The notes under the pieces were generated by a model. That model saw only the letters and a program-made list of their open reading frames with translations, was not told the origin of the DNA and did not search any database. Positions 49,966 through 58,793 of a stretch of 64,000 nt of DNA are shown in pieces. Origin of the DNA: Saprospiraceae bacterium (lineage in GTDB: Bacteria; Bacteroidota; Bacteroidia; Chitinophagales; Saprospiraceae); NCBI GenBank assembly GCA_016714445.1, contig JADJNF010000001.1, positions 496,001-560,000 on the forward strand, in the 5' to 3' direction. The stretch's first letter is position 1. Every line of letters starts with the position of its first letter. The position numbers and the translations under genes were made by a program.

Positions 49966-52302
49966 ATGAAATCATTAATGTCAATTCTGATCACTTTTGG
50001 ACTTTTTATACATACTTCAGCGCAGAGTTTAACCCTGGAGCAAATAATGAAAGGAGATGAATTTATAGGTCACTCGCCTACGCGTTTTCAATGGTCTTAC
50101 GATGGAAGCACTATATATTTTAACTGGAATCCTGATAATGAACCTGGCAGTAGTACTTACTATTGGAAAAATGGTATGGCAAAACCTGAAAAACTTCCAG
50201 CCGACCAAAAGGAAAATGTATCAATACCCTTCAAAAATCAACAAGATTATGAAACTATCTATTATTTAAAAAATGGTGGAATCTATTCATTTAACAAAAA
50301 AGATAAAGCAAATAAAAAAGTGTATGTTTCATCCAACAAAGTAAATAATTTAAGCCGGGGCACAGATAAAAATGTGATTTATTTTCAACAAGGAGACAAT
50401 ATTTACCAAATGAATACCAGTGAAGTCTCCATAATTCAGCTTACAAATTTCAAAAAAAGCAAAGAAGCTGACAAACCTGCAAAAGATAATTTTCTAAAAA
50501 AACAGCAAAAAGAGCTATTCACGTATATTCAGGACTCAGAAACTAAAAAAGTTTGGAACGAAAACCGCTCTAAGGAAAATACTGAATTTTTTCCCAAAGA
50601 ATATATTTATGATCCATATTCGCTAAATAACTTAACTCCTTCTCCTGATGGAAAATTCATTTGCTTTCAATTGTCAGATTATCCCAAAGCTGCGCCTACA
50701 AAAGTGGAACATTTTATTCAGGATGACGGATATACCAAAAATGTGAATGCAAGACCTAAAGTATCCGTAAATAATCTGGGAGATAATAAATATTGGATAT
50801 ACAATGTGGAAAAAGATACTTTTTATGTGATCAATTTTGATGGTTTGACAGGAATCAATGCCCATCCGGCTTATTACCTTGAATATCCTGCTTTGAAAGA
50901 AAAAGAAAATAAAGCGAAACCGATCGAACAAGGACGACCTGTATTTAATAAATCCGGATCAAGGACAGTAATGGAGATCAGAAGTCAGGACAATAAAGAT
51001 CGATGGATCATAAACATAGACCTTTTGACAGGTAATATAAGTGAGCTGGATCACCAGCATGATGAAGCATGGATCAATGGACCCGGGATAGGATACGGCA
51101 GCGGAACTTTAGGATTTTTACATGATGACAATACGATATTCTTTCAATCCGAAGCATCGGGTTATTCGCATCTATACTTGATGGACTTGACTTCCGGGCA
51201 AAAAAAACAACTCACCAATGGAAAATGGGAGGTCAGGGATGTCACACTTTCAAATGATGGTAATTCCTTTTATCTCACTACCAACACTACTCACCCCGGA
51301 AACAGATCATTTTACAGGCTGGATATTGCCACCGGAAAAATGAACGGTATTCTTACCAGAGATGGTGCACATGAAGTAGAATTGTCGCCTGATGAAAAAA
51401 GTCTTTTGATCAGATATTCCTCTAAAAATCAACCTTGGGAATTATTTATAGCAGAAAACAATTCCAACCCTACCCTTCAACAGATTACCCATTCTACCAC
51501 TGAAGCATTTAAAAAATATAATTGGAGACAACCTGAAGTGATTACATTCAAAGCTAAGGATGGACAAGATGTCTATGCCAGACTTTATCAGCCAAAATCA
51601 AAGAGTAAAAATAAAGCTGCTGTCATTTTTGTTCATGGTGCCGGCTATCTTCAGAATGCCCATAATCACTGGAGTAGTTACCACAGGGAGTATATGTTTC
51701 ATAACTTACTGACCGACAAAGGCTACACCGTTCTTGACATTGATTATAGAGGCAGCGATGGCTACGGTAGAGATGTGCGCACAGGAATATACAGACATAT
51801 GGGAGGATTGGATCTTTCGGATCAGTTGGATGGGAAAAAATTTCTGGTCGATAAACTCCACATTGACAAAAATAAAGTTGGTATCTATGGTGGATCGTAT
51901 GGGGGATTCATAACCTTGATGGCATTGCTTACAGAGCCGGGTACTTTTAAAGCAGGTGCAGCCTTGAGATCGGTAACCGATTGGGCACACTATAATCATG
52001 GATATACCTCCAATATTCTGAATTTTCCTGAGACAGATTCCATTGCATATAGAAGAAGTTCACCCATTTATTTTGCGGAAAACCTGAAAGACAGATTGGT
52101 GATGCTGCATGGTATGGTGGATGACAACGTACAGTTTCAGGATGTAGTCAGATTAAGCCAGAGATTCATTGAATTAGGGAAAAAAAACTGGGATCTGGCA
52201 GTTTTTCCAGTTGAATCTCACGGTTTCACCAAAACCTCGTCTTGGGTGGATGAATACCGAAGAATTCTGGAATTATTTGATGAAGAATTATTGGGCAAAT
52301 AA
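49966..52302 (+). CDS. S9 (prolyl oligopeptidase family) peptidase, secreted
   Basis: This 778-residue protein has a signal peptide (MKSLMSILITFGLFIHTSAQ). A propeller domain follows (about 25-510), with WD-like repeats such as SPDGKFICFQLSDY and RWSYDG-type motifs. The alpha/beta-hydrolase domain (about 520-778) has Ser in YGGSYGGF (about 645), Asp in MVDDNVQ (about 717) and His in ESHGF (about 751), so the triad is complete. It probably trims dipeptides from periplasmic peptides (DPP IV-like). Inverted repeat GTATATT/AATATAC (52308-52328) at the end may stop transcription. Confidence 0.92.
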   Translation: MKSLMSILITFGLFIHTSAQSLTLEQIMKGDEFIGHSPTRFQWSYDGSTIYFNWNPDNEPGSSTYYWKNGMAKPEKLPADQKENVSIPFKNQQDYETIYYLKNGGIYSFNKKDKANKKVYVSSNKVNNLSRGTDKNVIYFQQGDNIYQMNTSEVSIIQLTNFKKSKEADKPAKDNFLKKQQKELFTYIQDSETKKVWNENRSKENTEFFPKEYIYDPYSLNNLTPSPDGKFICFQLSDYPKAAPTKVEHFIQDDGYTKNVNARPKVSVNNLGDNKYWIYNVEKDTFYVINFDGLTGINAHPAYYLEYPALKEKENKAKPIEQGRPVFNKSGSRTVMEIRSQDNKDRWIINIDLLTGNISELDHQHDEAWINGPGIGYGSGTLGFLHDDNTIFFQSEASGYSHLYLMDLTSGQKKQLTNGKWEVRDVTLSNDGNSFYLTTNTTHPGNRSFYRLDIATGKMNGILTRDGAHEVELSPDEKSLLIRYSSKNQPWELFIAENNSNPTLQQITHSTTEAFKKYNWRQPEVITFKAKDGQDVYARLYQPKSKSKNKAAVIFVHGAGYLQNAHNHWSSYHREYMFHNLLTDKGYTVLDIDYRGSDGYGRDVRTGIYRHMGGLDLSDQLDGKKFLVDKLHIDKNKVGIYGGSYGGFITLMALLTEPGTFKAGAALRSVTDWAHYNHGYTSNILNFPETDSIAYRRSSPIYFAENLKDRLVMLHGMVDDNVQFQDVVRLSQRFIELGKKNWDLAVFPVESHGFTKTSSWVDEYRRILELFDEELLGK

Positions 52303-52327
52303 GTCATGTATATTTTATCTTAATATA

Positions 52328-53407
52328 CTAAACAGTAGGTTCCTGCTGACTGAGACAGTGAAAACTTCCCAGTCCCCAAATGATATCCACTGAATCAATA
52401 CCTATTACTTTTCTTTCAGGAAAACAATCCTGTAGAATTTCCAATGCGTCCGCGTCATTTTTATCATCTCTAAAAGTAGGAACAATCACATTCTCATTAG
52501 AAATATAAAAATTTGCATAGGAAGCAGGCAACCGCTGGTCTTCGAAAATGACAGGGGATGGCATCGGAAGTTCGACTATATTCAGTGGTTTATCATCCGG
52601 AAGTCTCATTTTTTTAAGAGCTTTAAGATTATCTTTCAGGATATCATAATTCTCATCACCTTTGTCTTTTTCAATTACAGTTACTACAGTGTCTTCATTT
52701 ACAAATCTTGTTATATCATCAATATGACCATCAGTGTCATCTCCTATTATGCCTTCCTCTAGCCACAAAATTTGTTCAACTCCATAATATTCAATTAAAT
52801 ACTGTTCAATCTCATATTGTGAAAGGTGTGGGTTTCTGTTTTTATTTAAAAGACATGCAGTAGTAGTCAGTAATGTTCCTTTGCCGTTAAACTCAACACT
52901 ACCTCCTTCCATAACTATCCCAGGATGAAACACCTTCAGCCCCAATTTCTTCCCGACCAAAGATGGAATAACATCATCCAGATCATAAGGAGGATATTTG
53001 TCTCCCCAAGCATTGTACCCCCAATCAATGATAGCTTTACTTTTTGTGTCCGGATTGATCAGAAAAGCAGGGCCATGATCTCGACACCAGGCATCATTTG
53101 TGGGATGATGATAAAAAGTGATGTTGTCTAGCAAATGGAGAGCATTTCCAACTTTGTTTGCATAAGTGCTATTTAAAAGTTTATCAATGGCATCATTTTC
53201 CATCCTTTGGTCTGTTACATTGATGCAGACTTGTTGATGACCCGCAATCCGGAGTATAAATTCACAATAAGGATCATACACTACATTTAATTTCCCAGGC
53301 CATGAAGCTTCCTTATGAGGCCAGGACAACCACATTGCCCGTTGCGAACCAAATTCTGCAGGAAAATAATATCCAAGTTCTCTTGGTGTAAAATCAATCT
53401 TCATCAA
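52328..53407 (-). CDS. aguA: Agmatine deiminase
   Basis: This 359-residue enzyme converts agmatine to N-carbamoylputrescine and ammonia. Family motifs are MWLSWPHKEASWPG near the N-terminus, WCRDHGPAFLIN (about 109), GGSVEFNGKGTLLTT (about 168-182), GDDTDGHIDD (about 223) and the catalytic Cys 351 in GSFHCLSQQEP. It overlaps the upstream aguB by 14 bases, so both are translated from one message, and together they make putrescine without urea release. Confidence 0.95.
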   Translation of the reverse strand: MMKIDFTPRELGYYFPAEFGSQRAMWLSWPHKEASWPGKLNVVYDPYCEFILRIAGHQQVCINVTDQRMENDAIDKLLNSTYANKVGNALHLLDNITFYHHPTNDAWCRDHGPAFLINPDTKSKAIIDWGYNAWGDKYPPYDLDDVIPSLVGKKLGLKVFHPGIVMEGGSVEFNGKGTLLTTTACLLNKNRNPHLSQYEIEQYLIEYYGVEQILWLEEGIIGDDTDGHIDDITRFVNEDTVVTVIEKDKGDENYDILKDNLKALKKMRLPDDKPLNIVELPMPSPVIFEDQRLPASYANFYISNENVIVPTFRDDKNDADALEILQDCFPERKVIGIDSVDIIWGLGSFHCLSQQEPTV

Positions 53408-54269
53408 TGAATCGCTTGGTGATCGGTAAATAACTGTCTATTCTTCTATCTCTGAGAAATGGCCAATGAATACGAAATGAATCTGCTTGCCCAAGATCTA
53501 TAGCTACCACTTTTGTTTCTTCTGATTCATGAGAAGCTTTGTACAAAATTTTACCCTGACCGTTTGCTACAAAACTACCTCCCCAAAATTTCATGGCACC
53601 ATCTTGCTCGTATCCCACTCTGTTTACACTTACTACAGGAAGACCATTGGCCACTGCATGAGATCTTTGTATTATTTGCCAGGCGTTATATTGATCTTCA
53701 TTGGTTTCTTCATCCTGTGACGTGGCCCATCCGATGGCAGTAGGATAAAATAATATTTCGGCACCCATCAAGGCGGTTATTCTACTGGCTTCAGGATACC
53801 ATTGATCCCAACATATTAATACTCCGATTTTAGCATATTTGGTTTGAAATACTTTATACCCAAGATCACCTGGAGTGAAATAAAATTTTTCATAAAATGC
53901 AGGGTCATCAGGAATATGCATTTTCCGATATTTGCCGAGATAACTGCCATCTGCATCAATGACCGCTGTAGTATTATGATATAACCCTGATGTTCTTTTT
54001 TCAAATAAAGAGGCGATGACCACCACATTAAGTTCAGCAGCTATGTCTGACAAAATTTCTGTGGTAGGTCCGGGTATGGATTCTGCCAGTTTAAAATTAT
54101 CATAATCTTCAACATCGCAAAAATATAAGGAAGCAAATAATTCCTGCAGGCAGATGATCTGAGCACCTTCCTGTGCAGCATCTTTGATACCTTGTATAGC
54201 ACGGGTTAGATTCTCTGTTTTATCACCAACACATGACATCTGTACAAGACCTACTTTAACATCTGGCAT
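53394..54269 (-). CDS. aguB: N-carbamoylputrescine amidase
   Basis: This 291-residue nitrilase-superfamily enzyme hydrolyses N-carbamoylputrescine to putrescine, CO2 and ammonia. The Glu-Lys-Cys triad is visible: Glu 43 in CLQELFAS, Lys 116 in KYRKMHIPDD and Cys 153 in LICWDQWYPEASR. It is the first gene of the aguB-aguA pair, with a -7 box CAAAAATA (minus strand) at 54292-54299, 23 bases before the ATG. Confidence 0.95.
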   Translation of the reverse strand: MPDVKVGLVQMSCVGDKTENLTRAIQGIKDAAQEGAQIICLQELFASLYFCDVEDYDNFKLAESIPGPTTEILSDIAAELNVVVIASLFEKRTSGLYHNTTAVIDADGSYLGKYRKMHIPDDPAFYEKFYFTPGDLGYKVFQTKYAKIGVLICWDQWYPEASRITALMGAEILFYPTAIGWATSQDEETNEDQYNAWQIIQRSHAVANGLPVVSVNRVGYEQDGAMKFWGGSFVANGQGKILYKASHESEETKVVAIDLGQADSFRIHWPFLRDRRIDSYLPITKRFIDED

Positions 54270-54291
54270 AAAAACTTATTTTTTGAATATG

Positions 54292-54299
54292 CAAAAATA
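54292..54299 (-). promoter_or_regulatory. -7 box (CAAAAATA, minus strand) of aguB-aguA
   Basis: It reads TATTTTTG on the minus strand, 23 bases before the aguB start. Confidence 0.5.
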
Positions 54300-54339
54300 A
54301 AATAATTGTGGAAAGTCGGGCAAAATAAACTGAAATATC

Positions 54340-55095
54340 CTACCTACCATCTTCATTCAGCCATGTAGTACCTGACTTGATAAATTTAAAAACAAAGTAA
54401 AATACTCCGGTGGCTATCGCAGCATTTATGCTCCATACTTTACTTGTGATCCATTGATTAGTAGTAAGCCAGGTTCCCCAGCAATTAAAAATTAAAACCA
54501 AAAGGAATATGGCAAATAATCCATTCTTTTCCTTTTTAAGCACCTTTTTCCAACTAAAAGTCAGGTTTGTGCTTGTCCATTTTGAAAATTGTGGGATAAA
54601 TGCAGGTGTAACAGAAGCCCACAATGTATATTTTTCACCAAACTTTCGGGTTAAAAATTGTTCTTCAGCATACATGATACGTTCATAATATATCCAATAT
54701 GCCAAAGTAAACGCTATCATGAACCATACATCACCTGCCAAAACTGCTATCCCCAACCACATAAAATAGTTTCCAAGATACAGGGGATGTCTTACAATAC
54801 TATATATTCCTGTTGTATTAACAGTATCTGCAACCTGACCTTCTGCTGTATTTCTCCCTGACGTATTGGCTGGTGTAAAGCCCACAGTACATATGCGAAT
54901 AATCAATCCCAGCAGGCAAATCGAAATGGATATTATTTCCAACATAGTTATACCTGTATCAGAAAACAGCTCAGGATTTCGACTGATCATATAACTATAT
55001 ACCCAAAAAGCCAGAGGCAACAACAGCAACGGGAAATAACTTCTGTATCTGAATAAAAAATTACCTTGCTTTTCAAGTTCCTGAAGTAATGCCAT
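54340..55095 (-). CDS. Isoprenylcysteine carboxyl methyltransferase-like membrane protein
   Basis: This 251-residue protein has several membrane spans and the ICMT/PEMT core: GIYSIVRHPLYLGNYFMWLG (about 96-115), then YYERIMYAEEQFLTRKFG (about 136-153). Bacterial members methylate membrane lipids or small acids with SAM, and the substrate is unknown. A C-terminal pair of spans (about 175-240) is an extension beyond the core. A -7 box CAAAGATA (minus strand) at 55125-55132 lies 30 bases before the ATG. Confidence 0.85.
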   Translation of the reverse strand: MALLQELEKQGNFLFRYRSYFPLLLLPLAFWVYSYMISRNPELFSDTGITMLEIISISICLLGLIIRICTVGFTPANTSGRNTAEGQVADTVNTTGIYSIVRHPLYLGNYFMWLGIAVLAGDVWFMIAFTLAYWIYYERIMYAEEQFLTRKFGEKYTLWASVTPAFIPQFSKWTSTNLTFSWKKVLKKEKNGLFAIFLLVLIFNCWGTWLTTNQWITSKVWSINAAIATGVFYFVFKFIKSGTTWLNEDGR

Positions 55096-55124
55096 GTATA
55101 AATATATGTTTTATAATGAAAACA

Positions 55125-55132
55125 CAAAGATA
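55125..55132 (-). promoter_or_regulatory. -7 box (CAAAGATA, minus strand) of the ICMT-like gene
   Basis: It reads TATCTTTG on the minus strand, 30 bases before the start at 55095. Confidence 0.45.
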
Positions 55133-55243
55133 TAAATGAAACCTTTACTTTAAGCTTATTGAAGTATGATAATCTCTATTCCATTAAATAAATAGAGTGT
55201 TTGTCTACTATAGATTTGAAAAAAAACCGATAGGATTTCGATT

Positions 55244-55633
55244 TTATTTAATTTCTTCCACTTTATATACCATATAGTCGGTATCTCCCTGCCACGGGAA
55301 AGCATCAACCATTTCTTTGTAGTGTAATCTAACATTTTTACCTTCAAGAGATTGCATCGTGCTGTAAACTTCTGCGTTCTCTACTGAAAATTCAAAACTA
55401 CTCTCTTTATTCATTATAGCAGTACCAGCCAGTTGTAATTGACCTTCATAAGTTTTAAATAACTTTCCTTTTTTTGATATTTTGAATAAAATGCCTGTTC
55501 TGGTACCCTCACTTACTGTGTATGTTCTATAGAAGTAATACACTCCGGAAAAAACGACAGAGGCAAGAATTAAAACCAGTAGCAATCTTTTAAAAAATGA
55601 TTTAGCTTTTTGTTTTGTTGTTTCTAATGACAT
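55244..55633 (-). CDS. Small single-span membrane protein of unknown function
   Basis: This 129-residue protein starts from ATG 55633 (MSLETTKQKAKSFFKRLL). The start at 55648 adds only five residues. It has one N-terminal span (LLLVLILASVVFSGVYYFY, about 17-36), then a beta-rich periplasmic domain with GILFKISKKGKLFKTYEGQL and NVRLHYKEM. I recall similar Bacteroidota proteins carrying a doubtful 6-phosphogluconate dehydrogenase label; nothing in the sequence supports that activity. Its role is unknown. It lies 77 bases downstream of msrB in the same direction. Confidence 0.75.
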   Translation of the reverse strand: MSLETTKQKAKSFFKRLLLVLILASVVFSGVYYFYRTYTVSEGTRTGILFKISKKGKLFKTYEGQLQLAGTAIMNKESSFEFSVENAEVYSTMQSLEGKNVRLHYKEMVDAFPWQGDTDYMVYKVEEIK

Positions 55634-55710
55634 GTGATTAATTGGCAATTTTAAAAATACAATGGTTAAATAACCTAAAATAAATTAACAAAAAGCATTT
55701 AAAAAAAGTT

Positions 55711-56085
55711 TCAATCCATTTTATCGGGCACAAACTTGATAGAAATTGAATTCACACAATGTCTGGTATTTTTACTGGTTATACGCTCACCTGTAAATAC
55801 ATGACCTAGATGCCCTTCACAATGACTGCATAGAATTTCAGTTCTCCTGCCATCTTTGTCAGGAATATGTTTTACCGCCCCGGGTATTTCATCATCAAAT
55901 GCAGGCCAGCCACAACCTGAATCAAACTTGGATGAAGATAAATACAATGGAGTGTTACATTGTCTGCAAATATACTTTCCTGACCCAAAAAACTTATCAT
56001 ATTCTCCTGTAAATGGTCTCTCGGTACCTTTACGAAGTATCACATATTCTTCATCAGGAGTTAATTTATTAAAATTGGAAGACAT
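55711..56085 (-). CDS. msrB: Peptide-methionine (R)-S-oxide reductase
   Basis: This 124-residue enzyme repairs R-methionine sulfoxide. Two zinc CxxC pairs are visible (CRQC, about 38; CSHC, about 84), with the substrate loop GCGWPAF and the catalytic Cys 110 in RHCVNS. It follows msrA by one base between stop and ATG, so the pair is one operon repairing both sulfoxide stereoisomers. There is no signal peptide, so it is cytosolic. Confidence 0.96.
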   Translation of the reverse strand: MSSNFNKLTPDEEYVILRKGTERPFTGEYDKFFGSGKYICRQCNTPLYLSSSKFDSGCGWPAFDDEIPGAVKHIPDKDGRRTEILCSHCEGHLGHVFTGERITSKNTRHCVNSISIKFVPDKMD

Positions 56086-56086
56086 A

Positions 56087-56617
56087 TTAATTATGTTTTA
56101 ACAAATGACTGAATTTTTGTTGCAGTTTAGAAATTTTGGGAGGAATGACAATGGCACAATAGGATTGCTCCGGATTATTGTCATAAAAATGCTGATGATA
56201 GTCTTCAGCAAGATAAAAAACCTCCGCCGGTTTTAATTCTGTTACTATCGGATCATTCCAATATTGGGTCGCCACATGTGATTTAGACTTTTCTGCATCA
56301 TTTTTTTGGCTTTCGGTAGTATAAAATATAGCCGAACGATACTGCGTCCCTTTATCTGCCCCTTGTCTGTTTAGCGTGGTTGGATCGTGTGTGGTCCAAA
56401 AAACGTCAAGCAATGTATTAAAAGGAATGACCAAAGGATCAAAAATCACCTTAATTACTTCTGCATGACCAGTGCTTCCTGTACATACTTCCCGATATGA
56501 AGGGTTTTTAATATGGCCTCCCATATATCCTGAAACAACCTCAGTAACTCCATTTAATCTAAGAAAAACGGCTTCTACACACCAAAAACATCCGGCACCA
56601 AAATAAACTGATTCCAT
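56087..56617 (-). CDS. msrA: Peptide-methionine (S)-S-oxide reductase
   Basis: ATG 56617 (MESVYFGAGCFWC) is chosen because the family core starts there; ten extra codons upstream are unlike the family. The product is 176 residues. The catalytic Cys is in GAGCFWCVEAVF (about residue 10), followed by SGYMGG, GHAEVIKVIFDP and AEDYHQHF. It is cotranscribed with msrB immediately downstream. Confidence 0.95.
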   Translation of the reverse strand: MESVYFGAGCFWCVEAVFLRLNGVTEVVSGYMGGHIKNPSYREVCTGSTGHAEVIKVIFDPLVIPFNTLLDVFWTTHDPTTLNRQGADKGTQYRSAIFYTTESQKNDAEKSKSHVATQYWNDPIVTELKPAEVFYLAEDYHQHFYDNNPEQSYCAIVIPPKISKLQQKFSHLLKHN

Positions 56618-56789
56618 ATCTGAATTTTTTATGGAAAGGAAACACAAAGTGCCTTAATATGTTCAAAAATTGCCCAGTTGCAAGAAATCGCCCAAGTAAA
56701 ATAATTTCATTTGGAGCAGTTCCGATGAAGTTCATAGAATTAGTATCCACAGAAGTCTCATGTCAAATTTGGTGAGTAAAGTCAACATA

Positions 56790-57410
56790 TCAAACATGGA
56801 TATCTAAAGACAATAGTTCTGACCTACATTGTGCAGGCGAATTAAAATGAAGCGACAGAATACCTAAGTTGCTTGCTGCATCAATATTTTTTTTATTGTC
56901 ATCAATAAAGATGGCTGCATCCCTATTTATATCAAATCGATCCATTAGTAACTCAAAAATTTGTGGATCCGGTTTTTTCATTTTTTCAGCTCCGGAGACC
57001 AGAATTCCATCAAACCAATGAAGAAATTCATACATTTCATAAGCCACAGGGAATGATTCATCTGACCAATTGGTCAAGGCATACATCTTATATTGCTGCG
57101 AATCTTTTAAAGAAGATAATATTTGAACAGTATCATGAATCGGACCTCCTAGCATTTCTACCCACCTTTGATAATACATTTGAATTTCATTTTTATACTC
57201 TGGAAATTCGCTGATAAGTAAATCAGTGGCTTCACTAAATGATCTTCCTGCATCTTGCATTTCATTCCAGTCAGTGGTACAAACTTCGCTTAAAAAGTGC
57301 TCCATTGCTTCCTGCGAAACAAAAAAATGTTTAAACAAATAACGTGGATTCCAGTCTATTAGTACGCCACCCAAATCAAAAATAATGGTATCAAATTTTG
57401 TCATCATCAA
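56790..57410 (-). CDS. HAD-superfamily phosphatase (YihX-like)
   Basis: This 206-residue protein has motif I FDLGGVLIDWNP (about 10-21; DLG in place of DxD, as in YihX), motif II ALTNWSDESF (about 115), Lys in EKMKKPDPQIFELL (about 142) and motif IV IFIDDNKKNIDAA (about 166). Family members remove phosphate from sugar phosphates or nucleotides; the substrate is open. The ATG has three Met codons in a row, so the exact start may shift by two residues. It lies 18 bases after the DUF1080 gene in the same direction. Confidence 0.88.
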   Translation of the reverse strand: MMMTKFDTIIFDLGGVLIDWNPRYLFKHFFVSQEAMEHFLSEVCTTDWNEMQDAGRSFSEATDLLISEFPEYKNEIQMYYQRWVEMLGGPIHDTVQILSSLKDSQQYKMYALTNWSDESFPVAYEMYEFLHWFDGILVSGAEKMKKPDPQIFELLMDRFDINRDAAIFIDDNKKNIDAASNLGILSLHFNSPAQCRSELLSLDIHV

Positions 57411-57428
57411 GCAGTCAAGAAGTTAAAA

Positions 57429-58169
57429 TTAAAGCCTTCTAACCCATATATTTCTGTAACTCACCAAATCTCCGTGATCTTGAAGTATAATGGGAGCGCC
57501 GCCATGCACAGGATTTTTGGGAAACCCAATATATTCAGTTGTACCAAATACCTCAGCGTTATTCTGAATGACTATACCATTATGGATCAGTGTTATTCTG
57601 CCTGATTCGAGTTTGGTGCCAAAGCTATCAAATCTCGGCGCTTTGTAGATGACGTCGTAAGTATTCCAATCACCCGTCTTTACACAAGAATTTGCAAGTG
57701 GCGCATGTTGTTTGTAGATAGCCCCAGCCTGCCCGTTAAAATAAGTTTCATTATTATAACTATCCAATATTTGTACTTCGTATCTGGATTGAAGAAAGAC
57801 ACCGCTATTACCTCGGCCTTGACCATCCCCTTTTATTACTGCAGGACTTCTCCATTCAAGGTGCAGGTGACAGTCTTCAAATGATAGTTTAGAATAGATA
57901 TCACCAGAAGATGGTTTGACAGTTAATACTCCGTTTTCATAGGTCCAATCGATGGATGTGCCATCTTTTTTTTTCCATTGATTGGTATTATTGTTCAACA
58001 ATATGATCGCATCAGATGGTGCTTCCCAATTTAATTTTATGCCTGTCAAGACGGTAGGTTTTCTTGACCAATCTTCAGTAGCTACAGGATCAGACGGTTC
58101 ATTACTCTGTCCTGAAAGACTTTCATATATAAAAAAAGTTCCGAAAATTAATACACCTATTTTGAACAT
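57429..58169 (-). CDS. DUF1080 (3-keto-disaccharide hydrolase-like) secreted protein
   Basis: This 246-residue protein has a signal peptide (MFKIGVLIFGTFFIYESLSG) and a concanavalin-like DUF1080 fold: LNNNTNQWKKKDG, DCHLHLEWRSP, GNSGVFLQSRYEVQILDS and the final PIILQDHGDLVSYRNIWVR. Related enzymes cleave 3-keto-glycosides. The export signal suggests work on sugars in the periplasm. It pairs with the HAD phosphatase gene downstream. Confidence 0.88.
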   Translation of the reverse strand: MFKIGVLIFGTFFIYESLSGQSNEPSDPVATEDWSRKPTVLTGIKLNWEAPSDAIILLNNNTNQWKKKDGTSIDWTYENGVLTVKPSSGDIYSKLSFEDCHLHLEWRSPAVIKGDGQGRGNSGVFLQSRYEVQILDSYNNETYFNGQAGAIYKQHAPLANSCVKTGDWNTYDVIYKAPRFDSFGTKLESGRITLIHNGIVIQNNAEVFGTTEYIGFPKNPVHGGAPIILQDHGDLVSYRNIWVRRL

Positions 58170-58229
58170 ATAGAAACAATTAAAGCTTTGAAATAAAAAA
58201 TTTATAACTCACTAAATAAAAATTATCCT

Positions 58230-58258
58230 TATTTTTGCAGCTTTTACGGACAAAAATA
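58230..58258. promoter_or_regulatory. Face-to-face -7 boxes in the divergent spacer
   Basis: TATTTTTG at 58230-58237 serves the plus-strand lipoprotein gene. CAAAAATA at 58251-58258 reads TATTTTTG on the minus strand and serves the DUF1080 gene. Only 13 bases separate them, so the two predicted promoters overlap. Confidence 0.4.
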
Positions 58259-58269
58259 CAAAATATATT

Positions 58270-58773
58270 ATGCAATTAAAATCCTTAAGTCTTTTATTTT
58301 CCTTATTTCTGATATTCTCATGTGGAGAAAAGAAAACAGAATCTACCGACACAACAAGCAGTTCTATTGATACAATTCAAACTGAAGTAAAAGGTTTTGG
58401 ATCACAGGCTATAATTAAAGAGATTACAGGGCTCGCAGGAAAGAAACCAACTGAAGCAAATTTATTTGAAAAATATCAGCTTTATCCCCGATTGGAAAAA
58501 TTATTGGGTAATGAATTTACTACATTCAAAAGTGACTGGAATGAAGAAACGCCAATTCAGGCAGAAGGCGAATTTATTTATTTTTCAGGATGTAAAGCGA
58601 ATGCCTGCAGAGAAAACAGATATGTAATATTGATAGATCTGACCTACAATAATATAAATGTTGTAAATTTTAAAAATACAAGACAAAGAAGTTTTGAAGA
58701 AAGTTCCATCATAGGTTTATCATACAAAATGGAAGATTATATTGAAAAAATCAGAAAAGAACAAGGTTTATAA
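58270..58773 (+). CDS. Small lipoprotein of unknown function
   Basis: This 167-residue protein has a lipoprotein signal (MQLKSLSLLFSLFLIFSC, Cys 18) followed by a Ser/Thr-rich linker. The folded part has YPRLEKLLGNEFTTFKSD and FIYFSGCKANACRENRYV, with a Cys pair that may form a disulfide. I do not recognise a named family. It is a single gene, with its promoter overlapping that of the divergent DUF1080 gene. Confidence 0.8.
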   Translation: MQLKSLSLLFSLFLIFSCGEKKTESTDTTSSSIDTIQTEVKGFGSQAIIKEITGLAGKKPTEANLFEKYQLYPRLEKLLGNEFTTFKSDWNEETPIQAEGEFIYFSGCKANACRENRYVILIDLTYNNINVVNFKNTRQRSFEESSIIGLSYKMEDYIEKIRKEQGL

Positions 58774-58793
58774 TTATTGCCAGGCTGAAAATC

